64,000 nt of DNA from Methanoregula sp. (GCF_023227875.1 NZ_JALOCH010000004.1:163359-227358), one strand, 5' to 3'; positions 24,663 to 33,185 are shown, numbered from the stretch's first letter. Notes: generated from the sequence alone by a model not told the origin. Translations and numbers: made by a program.

Positions 24663-24754
24663 CCCCACATCAGCTCAATTATGATACTTTTTTCACCAGC
24701 CGTGATGATAAATAATGATAGATCCACGATCGCATCATAGCGCTCTCCGATCAT
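24629..24754 (-). CDS. Small ORF of 41 residues overlapping the next frame
   Basis: An ATG at 24754 with GGTGA directly upstream opens a 41-codon frame (start MIGERYDAIVDLSLFIITAG) that ends in TGA at 24629, about 34 bases inside the 49-codon frame. The end segment reads IELMWGWKSLLYTAGG. The two frames together could be one older gene broken by a frameshift, or a programmed-frameshift pair. The remaining AT-rich bases at 24379-24512 hold nothing I can support. Confidence 0.35.
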   Translation of the reverse strand: MIGERYDAIVDLSLFIITAGEKSIIIELMWGWKSLLYTAGG

Positions 24755-24773
24755 TCACCATTACCTGCAGGAG

Positions 24774-25661
24774 TTGGACACCATCCCAGAAATCCCCAAG
24801 GAAGAATATATCCTGAAGTGCACGTCAGCCTGTGCCGGGTGCAGCGACTCGCTCGCCCTCCGGTACGTGCTCAAGGCCGCAGGCCCGGATACCGTGCTGG
24901 TCGTGCCGGCATGCTGCACGAGCGTCATCCAGGGCATCTACCCGAACACGGCCTTCAATGTCCCCGTATACAACATCGCCTTTGCCTCAGCAGCGGCCTG
25001 TGCATCGGGCATGAGCAACGCATTCCGCGCAGCCGGCAAAAAGACGAATGTGATCGCCTATGCCGGTGACGGCGGGACACTCGACATCGGGATACAGGCA
25101 ATGTCGGGGGCTTTCGAGCGTGGCACGGACTTCCTCTATATCTGTTACGATAACGAAGCCTACGGCAATACCGGGATGCAGCGCTCGGGCGGTACTCCCC
25201 TCGGTGCTCGGACCACAACGACCCCGACCGGCAAGACCGATAACAAGAAGGACATCGATGCGATCATCGCAGCCCATGACCCGCCGTACCAGGCAACGGC
25301 CTGTGCCGCTTACCCGCAGGACCTCTTCAAGAAGGTGGCAAAGGCCCTCACCTTCCGTGGGCCGACCTTCATCCACATCCTTGCACCCTGCCCGCCCGGC
25401 TGGCGTTACTCCACAGAGAAGAGCGTTGAGATGGGCAAACTCGCGGTGAAGTCCGGCATGTGGGTGCTGTACGAACGCGAGTACGGGAAACTCACGATCG
25501 GAGCGCAGTCAAAGGCTGCAATCAAGAAGCCCATCCCGCTCGAAGATTACCTTGCACCGCAGGGCCGTTTCAAGGGGATCGATCCAAAAACCGTTGAGAT
25601 CCTGAAACAGCGCATTGCAAAGAACCTTGCAAAACTCACAGCAGAGGAGGCGGCATCATGA
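24774..25661 (+). CDS. porB: Pyruvate synthase (pyruvate:ferredoxin oxidoreductase) beta subunit
   Basis: PorB binds thiamine diphosphate and an iron-sulfur cluster. The 295 residues show CTSACAGCSDSLALRY (cluster Cys), the ThDP site AYAGDGGTLDIG followed by YICYDNEAYGNTGMQRSG, and LAPCPPGW. The start is uncertain: the only usual start codon in frame near the family N-terminus is a TTG at 24774 that directly abuts its GGAG ribosome site. It is first in a porBAGD operon, with the next start overlapping by four bases. Confidence 0.9.
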   Translation: MDTIPEIPKEEYILKCTSACAGCSDSLALRYVLKAAGPDTVLVVPACCTSVIQGIYPNTAFNVPVYNIAFASAAACASGMSNAFRAAGKKTNVIAYAGDGGTLDIGIQAMSGAFERGTDFLYICYDNEAYGNTGMQRSGGTPLGARTTTTPTGKTDNKKDIDAIIAAHDPPYQATACAAYPQDLFKKVAKALTFRGPTFIHILAPCPPGWRYSTEKSVEMGKLAVKSGMWVLYEREYGKLTIGAQSKAAIKKPIPLEDYLAPQGRFKGIDPKTVEILKQRIAKNLAKLTAEEAAS

Positions 25662-26770
25662 AGAAGATCTCAACCGGGAACAAGGCCGTTGCCGAAGCAG
25701 TGAAACAACTCGTTCCTGCCGTAGTCGCAGCATACCCGATAACACCGCAGACCGAGATCGTCGAACAAATCGCCGAATTTGTCAGCAGCGGGGAGCTGAA
25801 AAGCAGGTACATTGCAGTCGAGAGCGAGCACTCCGCGATGGCAGCCTGTATCGGCGCCAGTATCACCGGTGTCCGCACGTTCACGGCAACGAGCTCCCAC
25901 GGCCTCCTCTACATGCACGAGATGACCAACTGGGCGGCAGGTGCAAGGCTTCCCATTGTCATGGCAAATGTCAACCGTTCGCTCGGACCCGGCTGGAACA
26001 TCTGGGCGGAGCATACCGATGCCCTGCAGGAGCGGGACACCGGCTGGCTGCAGGTGTACGTGAGCACCGTGCAGGAAGCCTACGATGCAACGATCATGGC
26101 CTTCCGGATCGCGGAACACAACGATGTCCTCCTGCCGGTGATGGTGAACCTCGACGGGTTCCTCCTCTCCCACATCATGCAGCCGCTGGACACCGTTGAT
26201 GTGGGTGACTTCGTCCCGCCCATCCACCTCCCGCATGCCATCGACGTGAAGAACCCGAGGGGGTACGGGGGACTTACCGGCCCCGACCAGCAGTTCAGAT
26301 TCAGCTGGGACATCGAGCGGTCGATCCGTGACTCGGTCAAAGTAATCGAAAAGACCCAGAACGATTTCGCAAAACGGTTTGGCCGGAAGTACGGGTTCAC
26401 CGAGGACTACCAGTGTGGAGATGCCGATGTCGTCATTGTTGCGATGGGCACGCTCGGCAAGGAAGCGGAAGTCGCCATCGATCTCCTCCGTAAGGAGGGG
26501 ATCAAGGCAGGCTCGATGCGCCTGCGCTGGCTGCGCCCGTTCCCGAAGCTGGACCTCAAGGGAAAACAGGTCGTTGTCATTGACCGCGACTACTCCTTTG
26601 GCCGGGGGGGGATCCTCGCCACCGAGATTGTGGCACAGACAAAGGAAGACGTCTTCAGCGTGATCGCCGGCCTCGGAGGGCAGGAAGTCACGTACGAGGA
26701 CCTGGCAGACTTTGTCCGGAAACGTCGCATGGGCGAAGAGTTCTGGTTCGGGGTGAACGCCAATGTTTGA
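25658..26770 (+). CDS. porA: Pyruvate synthase alpha subunit
   Basis: PorA forms the catalytic heterotetramer with PorB, PorG and PorD, making pyruvate from acetyl-CoA, CO2 and reduced ferredoxin in methanogen carbon fixation. Of 370 residues, the visible family segments are AAYPITPQTEIVEQIAEF, VESEHSAMAACIGA, TFTATSSHGLLYMHE and the second-domain RLRWLRPFP. It starts ATGA-overlapping with porB and ends eight bases into porG. The length matches PorA rather than the longer VorB or IorA. Confidence 0.93.
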   Translation: MKKISTGNKAVAEAVKQLVPAVVAAYPITPQTEIVEQIAEFVSSGELKSRYIAVESEHSAMAACIGASITGVRTFTATSSHGLLYMHEMTNWAAGARLPIVMANVNRSLGPGWNIWAEHTDALQERDTGWLQVYVSTVQEAYDATIMAFRIAEHNDVLLPVMVNLDGFLLSHIMQPLDTVDVGDFVPPIHLPHAIDVKNPRGYGGLTGPDQQFRFSWDIERSIRDSVKVIEKTQNDFAKRFGRKYGFTEDYQCGDADVVIVAMGTLGKEAEVAIDLLRKEGIKAGSMRLRWLRPFPKLDLKGKQVVVIDRDYSFGRGGILATEIVAQTKEDVFSVIAGLGGQEVTYEDLADFVRKRRMGEEFWFGVNANV

Positions 26771-27290
26771 GATCCGGATCCATTCCCGTGGTGGGCAGGG
26801 AGGCGTCACCGCAGCCCGGCTCCTTGCCCTTGCTGCAATCCATGATGGTAAGTACGCGACAGCGGCCCCGTTCTATGGGGCAGAACGCCGGGGGGCACCG
26901 ATTGTCTCGTTCGTCCGCATTGATGACAGGCCGATCCGTATCTACAGCCAGATCAAAAAACCCGATATGGTCATCGTGCTGGATGCGAGCGTCATGGACG
27001 TGGTCGATGTCCTGCAGGGCCTGAAATCCGGCGGGAAAGTCCTCATCAACAGCCAGCAGAAGAAGGAATTTGCCGGCTTCACATCAAGCCATGTGGACCT
27101 GACCGGTATTGCGCTCAAAGAGAACCTTGTCGTCTCCGGCAGCCCGATCCTGAACACACCGGTCATCGGCGCCCTCGCAAAGCAGGGAATTGTCTCGGTC
27201 GATTCCGCTAAGAAAGCGATCCGTGAGATGTTCTCCGATGAACGGAATGTAAAGGCGGCCGAGACGGCCTACCAGGAGATGAGCGCATGA
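26763..27290 (+). CDS. porG: Pyruvate synthase gamma subunit
   Basis: PorG is the 2-oxoacid oxidoreductase gamma domain (PF01558) that completes the CoA site. The 175 residues begin MFEIRIHSRGGQGGVTAARL, the canonical start, and contain AAPFYGAERRGAPIVSFVRI. The gene overlaps porA by eight bases and porD by four, so it belongs to the same message. Confidence 0.94.
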   Translation: MFEIRIHSRGGQGGVTAARLLALAAIHDGKYATAAPFYGAERRGAPIVSFVRIDDRPIRIYSQIKKPDMVIVLDASVMDVVDVLQGLKSGGKVLINSQQKKEFAGFTSSHVDLTGIALKENLVVSGSPILNTPVIGALAKQGIVSVDSAKKAIREMFSDERNVKAAETAYQEMSA

Positions 27291-27547
27291 CTCCGGATAC
27301 AAAACGCGAGCGCCTTGCCCTGAGCAGACCGGTGGTGGGGGCTGCCGGTAAGACCGGGACATGGCGGGTCTTCCGCCCGGTCGTGGACAAAGAGAAATGC
27401 AATGAATGCGGACTCTGCGCAACCTATTGCCCCGATGCAGCAATCGATGATGACCTCATAGTCGACCTCGGGTTCTGCAAGGGCTGCGGGATCTGTGCGA
27501 ACGAATGCCCGAAGAAAGCCATTTCCATGGTCCGTGAAGAAAAATAA
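27287..27547 (+). CDS. porD: Pyruvate synthase delta subunit, 2[4Fe-4S] ferredoxin
   Basis: PorD carries electrons between the catalytic subunits and ferredoxin. The 86-residue protein has two complete cluster motifs, CNECGLCATYCPD and CKGCGICANECPK, preceded by the usual WR-x-FRP-x-VD segment (TWRVFRPVVDKEKC). It ends the porBAGD operon; methanogen por operons commonly have the order GDAB, so the order here is rearranged in blocks (BA-GD). Confidence 0.94.
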   Translation: MTPDTKRERLALSRPVVGAAGKTGTWRVFRPVVDKEKCNECGLCATYCPDAAIDDDLIVDLGFCKGCGICANECPKKAISMVREEK

Positions 27548-27645
27548 GCGTTCTTTACGAAGATCTCCTCCCTTTTTTCATTGCGGAAATTATTTCACAA
27601 CCTTTTTTATCTCATGCTAAAAATATAACGCTCAGGGACTACTCC

Positions 27646-28362
27646 ATGAACATTTCCTTTTCGGGGGACACTCGGGACCTCTTCAAGTTCGATCTCGTCC
27701 GCCATATCATGAAGAGTTTCCCGGGCCTTGCCAGCTTCACCTTTATCCCGATGCTGACCGACCGGGAAGAGCCGGCAAAACAGAAGAAGAGCAAGAGGGC
27801 CGACCTGAAAAAAGCGGTCAAGACCGGAAAAGCGGGTTCCCAGAACCGGGAACTGATGGAACAGATGGGAAGACTGCAGGAGATCGAGGATGAGTCAGGC
27901 TATTTCTCCGGTATCAGGTCCTATTTCAGGGGAGAGAATATCCTTGTCGATATCCTCCACAGGGACCGGTTTTCCCATGAACACCGGGTAAACTATTTCA
28001 AACCGGTATTTGATAAATTCCCGGAGCGGTCCCTCATCTTCCTCGACCCTGACACCGGGCTTGAAGTGAAGAATCCCACTCAGCGCCACCTGCTCTTTGA
28101 TGAACTCAAGAAGATTGCAGAGACCATGGACAGCCGCTCGATCCTGATGATATACCAGCACTTCCCCCGGGAAACACGCGAAGGCTACGTCAGGCAACGC
28201 TGTTCGCAGATCGCCGGAGTGACGGGCATCAGTCCGGTATCGATCACGGACAATGAGATCGTCTTTTTCCTTCTTGCAAAAAGCCCGAAACTCCGTGAGC
28301 AGCTCCAGGACAAGGTGGCTGCCTACGCAGATACGTACCCGGCCCTCCGCTCGTGCGGATGA
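27646..28362 (+). CDS. Conserved hypothetical protein
   Basis: The 238-residue protein begins SGDTRDLFKFDLVRHIM and has a conserved-looking core RSLIFLDPDTGLEVKN followed by HLLFDELKKI and SRSILMIYQHFPRE. The LDPDxG loop and surrounding strands suggest a Rossmann-like fold, possibly methyltransferase-related or akin to three-Cys-motif partner proteins; I cannot settle that. Residues 45-70 are basic. A TATA box AAAAATATAAC at about 27616-27626 predicts transcription starting near the ATG, so the message is probably leaderless and independent of por. Confidence 0.7.
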   Translation: MNISFSGDTRDLFKFDLVRHIMKSFPGLASFTFIPMLTDREEPAKQKKSKRADLKKAVKTGKAGSQNRELMEQMGRLQEIEDESGYFSGIRSYFRGENILVDILHRDRFSHEHRVNYFKPVFDKFPERSLIFLDPDTGLEVKNPTQRHLLFDELKKIAETMDSRSILMIYQHFPRETREGYVRQRCSQIAGVTGISPVSITDNEIVFFLLAKSPKLREQLQDKVAAYADTYPALRSCG

Positions 28363-28382
28363 TCATCCGTTTTGCCTGAATA

Positions 28383-28841
28383 TCAGCACTGCGTGCCCCG
28401 ACCGCATTTCTCCCCGGAAGGGATCCCGACAGGTCCCTCAATATAATAGGTCTTCCCCTGGTACCAGACAATCCGGTCCTGCACGGCAGACAGGAACGCA
28501 TCATCGTCCGGTGAGACCGGCATCCAGCTGTACCGGTTCCACTCCAGTGCCAGGGACAGTACCTGGCGGGGATCAAGGGAGACCACCACCCGTTTCCGGT
28601 GGATAATCAGTGCAGAAAGTGCCGGATGAGCGGTCATATCCTCCCCGGTCAGGTACCGGGCACTGACAACATCCGGATGATCCCGCGGGGACTCATCCCG
28701 GTGGGCTTCATAGTATTGTGCCGGAATTGTGAGACCATCTATATGAAAAATAAAAATGAGCAAAAGCCCTGCCATAAAAAGCGTCAGGAAAAGCGCGGCC
28801 AGGATGACCAGGGTCATTAAACCCGTTTTATTATCCATCAA
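28383..28841 (-). CDS. Single-pass membrane-anchored protein, unknown function
   Basis: The 152-residue protein starts MMDNKTGLM, followed by one long hydrophobic helix at about residues 9-33 and a soluble domain of about 115 residues. The soluble part has a conserved-looking WNRYSWMPVSPDD and a terminal CGRGTQC. It is convergent with the hypothetical gene at 27646. No family is recognised. The topology suggests an extracellular soluble domain. Confidence 0.6.
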   Translation of the reverse strand: MMDNKTGLMTLVILAALFLTLFMAGLLLIFIFHIDGLTIPAQYYEAHRDESPRDHPDVVSARYLTGEDMTAHPALSALIIHRKRVVVSLDPRQVLSLALEWNRYSWMPVSPDDDAFLSAVQDRIVWYQGKTYYIEGPVGIPSGEKCGRGTQC

Positions 28842-28992
28842 TTATCTTTAATATTGATATCCTGATAAATCCGACAGATCAGATCCCGAAATTACTTGAC
28901 AACACAACTACGTCGGGATTGAGAGCGCGTCATCCAGCAGGCCCCCGTGCAAGCATTTTTCCCCCTCTGACCCCCAGAACCCCGTTCAGGAA

Positions 28993-29382
28993 CTATGGAG
29001 TATGAGTGACGGGAACAGGCCCGGTCTTCAGTTCGTCCTTTGCCATGTACTCGAGATCGAATTTGTAGAAATGGGTAAACCGGCAGTGCCGGCACTGGAC
29101 CGTGAGGTGCCGTGAGCTGACGATGATATCATGGGGACCGGTCACATGACAGTTCCGGCACGTGGCATCCTGCACCAGCTCCCAGACCGGGTACTTCCCG
29201 ATTTTTGTTAACGTCCCGGTCGCATCCACATCCTCGACACGGGGGATGAAGACCCTCGTCGCCCCGCAGTTGTCACAGGCAACCTGGGCCTGGTACGGGA
29301 CCGCCTTGATGATCTGGTCTGCGATTGCTTTACAATGGTAGCAGTCCGTTAAGAATTTTGTAAAGATGAACCGGTCGCTCAT
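28993..29382 (-). CDS. Small protein with four CxxC knuckles
   Basis: The 129-residue protein has four CxxC pairs: CYHC, CDNC, CRNC and CRHC, the usual count for two zinc ribbons, separated by about 20, 39 and 21 residues. There is no signal peptide or membrane helix. The sequence around GPHDIIVSSRHLTVQCRHC looks like a zinc-ribbon beta sheet. The function is unknown; metal binding is the only part well supported. Confidence 0.7.
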   Translation of the reverse strand: MSDRFIFTKFLTDCYHCKAIADQIIKAVPYQAQVACDNCGATRVFIPRVEDVDATGTLTKIGKYPVWELVQDATCRNCHVTGPHDIIVSSRHLTVQCRHCRFTHFYKFDLEYMAKDELKTGPVPVTHTP

Positions 29383-29652
29383 GGAAGATACTGGAGGCGT
29401 ACGGGTTCATTAACCTGTTGCCCGGCAGGGGAGAGGTTCAGCACATCCATATAACAGGTATACAGGTCCTGCCGGTTGCCGGTACCTTCCTGCCGGAGAA
29501 ATGGGGAAATGTAATATTATTTTTATATTTTTTTCCTTTGAACGAAAATCTGCGAGTTTTTCCCTGCTGAAAGAAAATTCTGGGCGCTTGGAGGAAAAGA
29601 GTTGCGAACAGGTCAGTAAATTTAATTATCAGGTGAAATCAATTTATTGGAT

Positions 29653-30264
29653 ATGAAGAAATTTCTCGGACTTCTTATCCTGGTCATTGTCCTTGTTGCG
29701 GTGAGTGGATGCACCCAACCGGCAACGACAGCGCCCGCGACTACGACAGCAGCTACGGAGATACCTACCGTTGTTGAGACAACCGTCGAGGAGACAGCTA
29801 CCCCGACAATCGAAGAAACACTGGAGACAACACCCGTTGAAACCACTGCTGCCACAAATGAGACCGCCGCTGTTACGAATGAGACAACCGTAGTTCCCAC
29901 GGCAACAGAACTCATTACCGCAGGCATGACCCCGTCAACCAAGATCACGGTCGTCCATATCGCCAACAACACGTTCACCCCCTCACCATTGATGGTCCTC
30001 CCGGGAACCCGGATCACCTGGGTCAACGATGACTCGACGGTTCACTCCGTCAAGATGATCGGGGAACATGCAGGCAAGTTCAACTCCGGCGAGATCGCAA
30101 GAACCGGCCGCTGGGGGTATGACTTCGGTGATGCCGAGGGGACCTTTGAATATGCCGACGGGACCAACATGAATGTCACCGGTGTTATCATCGTCAAGAA
30201 AGGCGATTCACTCGTTGGCAATGTGGTAGCCACACCGTACGTGACAAGCAACGCAACCTGGTAA
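29653..30264 (+). CDS. Lipoprotein with a cupredoxin-like domain lacking part of the copper site
   Basis: The start MKKFLGLLILVIVLVAVSGC is a typical lipoprotein signal with lipobox AVSGC. A Thr/Glu-rich linker follows at about 21-90 and a plastocyanin-like domain at about 98-190 (NNTFTPSPLMVLPGTRITWV, NDDSTVHSVKM). The first His ligand (VHSV) is present, but the expected Cys-x-His-x-Met segment is replaced by FEYADGTNMNVTGVIIV, with no Cys or His. Classical type-1 copper binding is therefore unlikely. I prefer ATG 29653 to the TTG at 29647 because the signal begins there. Confidence 0.8.
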   Translation: MKKFLGLLILVIVLVAVSGCTQPATTAPATTTAATEIPTVVETTVEETATPTIEETLETTPVETTAATNETAAVTNETTVVPTATELITAGMTPSTKITVVHIANNTFTPSPLMVLPGTRITWVNDDSTVHSVKMIGEHAGKFNSGEIARTGRWGYDFGDAEGTFEYADGTNMNVTGVIIVKKGDSLVGNVVATPYVTSNATW

Positions 30265-30501
30265 CATAATCAGGTCTCCTTTTTTTTCTTCAGGGTATTA
30301 TCGTCACGGTCCAGCCATAAGGGCAACCGCAATACCTGCCCGACAGGACACCATTATTTGAGTGATCGCATGACCGGATCCGATCTCTGCTGTCAATAAC
30401 ACAGGCGATGCAGGAAAACCAAAACCGTAATAAAAACCGGCAATGCGTCCCGCGGGGAATTACCTGATCGGAAAATGTTCTTTTAAAAAAAGGGATTGAA
30501 G

Positions 30502-32157
30502 TTAGAAGTCGCCGCCCATGCCGGGGGGCATACCGCCCATTCCACCCATGCCGCCCGGCGGCATACCGCCTTCGGGCATCGGGCTCTTGGACGAGGCGAT
30601 GACATCGTCAATACGCAGGATCATGACCGCTGCTTCTGCAGCAGAGGAGATGGCCTGGGTCTTGACGCGGAGGGGCTCGACGACTCCGGCTGCCTTCATG
30701 TCGACTGCCTTGCCTTCGAACACGTTCAGGCCGTGGGTCTTCTTGCCCTTCTCGTGGGCTGCACGGATCTCGACAAGCATGTCGATGGGGTCAAGACCTG
30801 CATTCTCCGCAAGGGTGCGGGGGATGACTTCGAGTGCATCCGCGAACGCGTTGATGGCGAGCTGGGCCCGGCCGCCAACGGTTGCTGCGTACTCGTGGAG
30901 ACGGAGCGAGAGCTCGGTCTCAGGTGCGCCGCCACCGGCAACAACCTTCTTGTCTTCGACAACGACCGCGACAACGCGGAGTGCGTCGTGAATTGCACGC
31001 TCGAGCTCATCGACTACGTGCTCGGTGCCGCCCTTGACGATGATGGAGACCGCCTTGGGGTTCTTGCACTGCTCGACAAAGGTCATCTCTTCGCCACCGA
31101 CCTTGCGCTCCTCAACGAGTCCGGCCTTGCCGAGTTCTTCCTTGCCGATTGCATCGATGGAGGAGACGAGGCTTGCACCGGTTGCCCGGGCGAGTTTCTC
31201 CATGTCGCTCTTCTTGACACGGCGGGTTGCAAAGAGTCCGGCCTTTGCCAGGTAGTGCTGTGCAATGTCATCAATGCCCTTCTGGCAGAAGAGGACGTTT
31301 GCACCACTCTTGACGATCTTGTCGACAATGCCCTTGACCATCCGCTCTTCCTCGTCGAGGAATGCCTGGAGCTGGTCGGGGGAGGTGATGTTGATCTCGG
31401 CGTCGACTTCGGTCTTCTTGAACTCGACTGCTGCATTCAGGAGAAGGATCTTCGCATTGGTGACCTTCTTGGGCATCGAGGGGTGGACACGTTCCTTGTC
31501 GATGAGTACTCCCTCGACGATCTCGGAGTCCTCGATCGATCCGCCGGTCTTCTTCTCGACTTTGATGTTCTCGATGTCGACGGTGCCGTCTGCATCGGTG
31601 ACCATGGTCACTGCCTTGACAACGAGGTCACAGAGCTTGTCCTTGCTGGCCTCTGCGCTCTTGCCGGTCATTGCAGTGCCTGCAATATTCCGGAGCAGCG
31701 CCTTATCGGTTACCTTGACATCGAAGGCGAGCTCTTTTAAGAGTGCCTGTGCCTTCTCGGCTGCCTGGCGGTAACCTGCTGCGATAACGGTCGGGTGGAC
31801 GTCCTGCTCAAGGAGGTCTTCTGCCTTCTTTAAGAGTTCCCCGGCAATGACGACTGCTGAGGTGGTCCCGTCGCCGACTTCGGCGTCCTGGGTCTTTGCA
31901 ACCTCGACCATCATCTTTGCGGCAGGGTGCTCGATGTCCATTTCCTTTAAGATCGTGACACCATCGTTTGTGATCACTACGTCGCCAATGGTGTCGACGA
32001 GCATCTTGTCCATGCCCTTTGGACCGAGTGTGGTCCTGACTGCAGCTGCCACTGCCTTTGCGGCGGTGATGTTCATACCCTGAGCGTCGCGGCCGCGGGT
32101 ACGGGTGCTGCCTTCCTTGAGAATAAGTATCTGCTGTCCTCCAAGTTGTTGTGACAT
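30502..32157 (-). CDS. Thermosome subunit (group II chaperonin)
   Basis: The 551-residue protein is a CCT/TCP-1-type chaperonin that folds proteins in a double ring with ATP. Motifs include TTLGPKGMDKMLVD, NDGVTILKEM, the GDGTTS nucleotide-binding loop and AGGGAPE. The C-terminal tail is the usual GGM repeat (GGMPPGGMGGMGGMPPGMGG). I use ATG 32157 (MSQQLGGQQILILKEG); the frame continues seven codons upstream through the palindrome. The HTH regulator gene lies just upstream on the same strand, separated by a promoter of its own. Confidence 0.97.
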   Translation of the reverse strand: MSQQLGGQQILILKEGSTRTRGRDAQGMNITAAKAVAAAVRTTLGPKGMDKMLVDTIGDVVITNDGVTILKEMDIEHPAAKMMVEVAKTQDAEVGDGTTSAVVIAGELLKKAEDLLEQDVHPTVIAAGYRQAAEKAQALLKELAFDVKVTDKALLRNIAGTAMTGKSAEASKDKLCDLVVKAVTMVTDADGTVDIENIKVEKKTGGSIEDSEIVEGVLIDKERVHPSMPKKVTNAKILLLNAAVEFKKTEVDAEINITSPDQLQAFLDEEERMVKGIVDKIVKSGANVLFCQKGIDDIAQHYLAKAGLFATRRVKKSDMEKLARATGASLVSSIDAIGKEELGKAGLVEERKVGGEEMTFVEQCKNPKAVSIIVKGGTEHVVDELERAIHDALRVVAVVVEDKKVVAGGGAPETELSLRLHEYAATVGGRAQLAINAFADALEVIPRTLAENAGLDPIDMLVEIRAAHEKGKKTHGLNVFEGKAVDMKAAGVVEPLRVKTQAISSAAEAAVMILRIDDVIASSKSPMPEGGMPPGGMGGMGGMPPGMGGDF

Positions 32158-32164
32158 AAAAATC

Positions 32165-32207
32165 ACCACTTTTAGCACTAAAAGTGGTATGCGGTTCTAT
32201 ATAAACG
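32165..32207 (-). promoter_or_regulatory. Thermosome promoter with an 11-base inverted repeat at the start site
   Basis: On the minus strand a TATA box CGTTTATATAGAA lies at 32195-32207. About 25 bases downstream, arms ACCACTTTTAG (32165-32175) and CTAAAAGTGGT (32178-32188) form a perfect 11-base-pair inverted repeat with a two-base centre, placed over the predicted transcription start. That is the position for a repressor operator, for example heat-shock control as with Phr or HSR1 in other archaea; the sequence differs from the sites I know for those proteins. Confidence 0.6.
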
Positions 32208-32218
32208 TTATTGAAAAT

Positions 32219-33142
32219 TCACTCACCGAACAGGTCGAGGAGCTCGAAGCCGTCTTCGATTTTATGGAGGCGCTGCTCGCTGATCACGAGCGTACGCCCG
32301 ATCTTCTTCTCCTTTTCCGAATCGGTGATGATGCACATTGCGTGCTTCTTTGCGATCTGCGAGAGGTTCCCGATCAGGGCCGCCCGCTTCACGACCTTCT
32401 GCGCCGGTCCGTAGCCCGTGAGGATCGTGTGCTTATCAAACGTGAGGAGTGCCTGGAACGGGGCGCCGTGGAGCGTGTGGAGCCGGACGCCGATCTGCTC
32501 CAGGAACTCCATCGGGCTCTGGATGTACGAACCGGTCTTCGCTTCGGCCTCTACGGCCTTCAGCTTATCGTGCCGGATGAGGTCGATGGACTCGACAACA
32601 CCGGTATTGAAGAACTCCTCGATACGGATCGCGACATCGAGCGTTGTGCCCATCCCACTCTCGTACTTACTGATCGTACGCCTTGAGACCCCGAGCACGT
32701 TCCCGAGGTCCCCGAGAGACATATTCCGTTTCTCGCGGAGGTCCCTGAGCACGTCCCCGTCGATGTTGACATAGAGCCCGCCGGGCGAAGCGTACACGAG
32801 CGGGGGGATCTTCTCCACGAAATAATCGTAGAGTGTGGCAGGGCTCACCGCGTAGATGCCATACCGGACATAAACGGCCCCCCGTTCCAGTTCCGCGTCC
32901 CGGGCCCGTTCCCCGACAATGAGCGGGATACCGCCAAGAAGCCTTGAAATCAGCTCGATATCGAACGCCACCTCCTCGCTCACCGAGTCGATATGCGCGA
33001 CCACCTTGATGACGAGCAGCGTCCCGTCGTTCCGTGCGATGAGGTCGAAACTCCGCGGGCGCAGGGTGAAGCGCTCAGAGACATCGAAACCTGCCGTGAT
33101 CATTACGCTGGTGACCAGCTGGAGCTGGCGGTCCTGGGACAT
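32219..33142 (-). CDS. Archaeal HTH-type transcriptional regulator
   Basis: The 307-residue protein has an N-terminal domain (about 1-115) with DVSERFTLRPRSFDLIARN and a Cro/C1-type helix-turn-helix at about 130-165, LREKRNMSLGDLGNVLGVSR followed by RTISKYESG. A C-terminal domain of about 130 residues follows. This is the archaeal family annotated as putative HTH-type regulatory protein (HAMAP MF_00584 from memory). I start at ATG 33142, since the longer frame overlaps tiaS. It lies 61 bases upstream of the thermosome start. Confidence 0.85.
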   Translation of the reverse strand: MSQDRQLQLVTSVMITAGFDVSERFTLRPRSFDLIARNDGTLLVIKVVAHIDSVSEEVAFDIELISRLLGGIPLIVGERARDAELERGAVYVRYGIYAVSPATLYDYFVEKIPPLVYASPGGLYVNIDGDVLRDLREKRNMSLGDLGNVLGVSRRTISKYESGMGTTLDVAIRIEEFFNTGVVESIDLIRHDKLKAVEAEAKTGSYIQSPMEFLEQIGVRLHTLHGAPFQALLTFDKHTILTGYGPAQKVVKRAALIGNLSQIAKKHAMCIITDSEKEKKIGRTLVISEQRLHKIEDGFELLDLFGE

Positions 33143-33185
33143 GTGAATACAAATGGATGGAGCGCTCCCATATATTAATATAGAC

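Noticed and set aside
30496..31740. A 414-codon plus-strand frame opposite the thermosome gene
   Set aside because: It is the reverse reading of the chaperonin, whose motifs and GGM tail are unmistakable on the minus strand.
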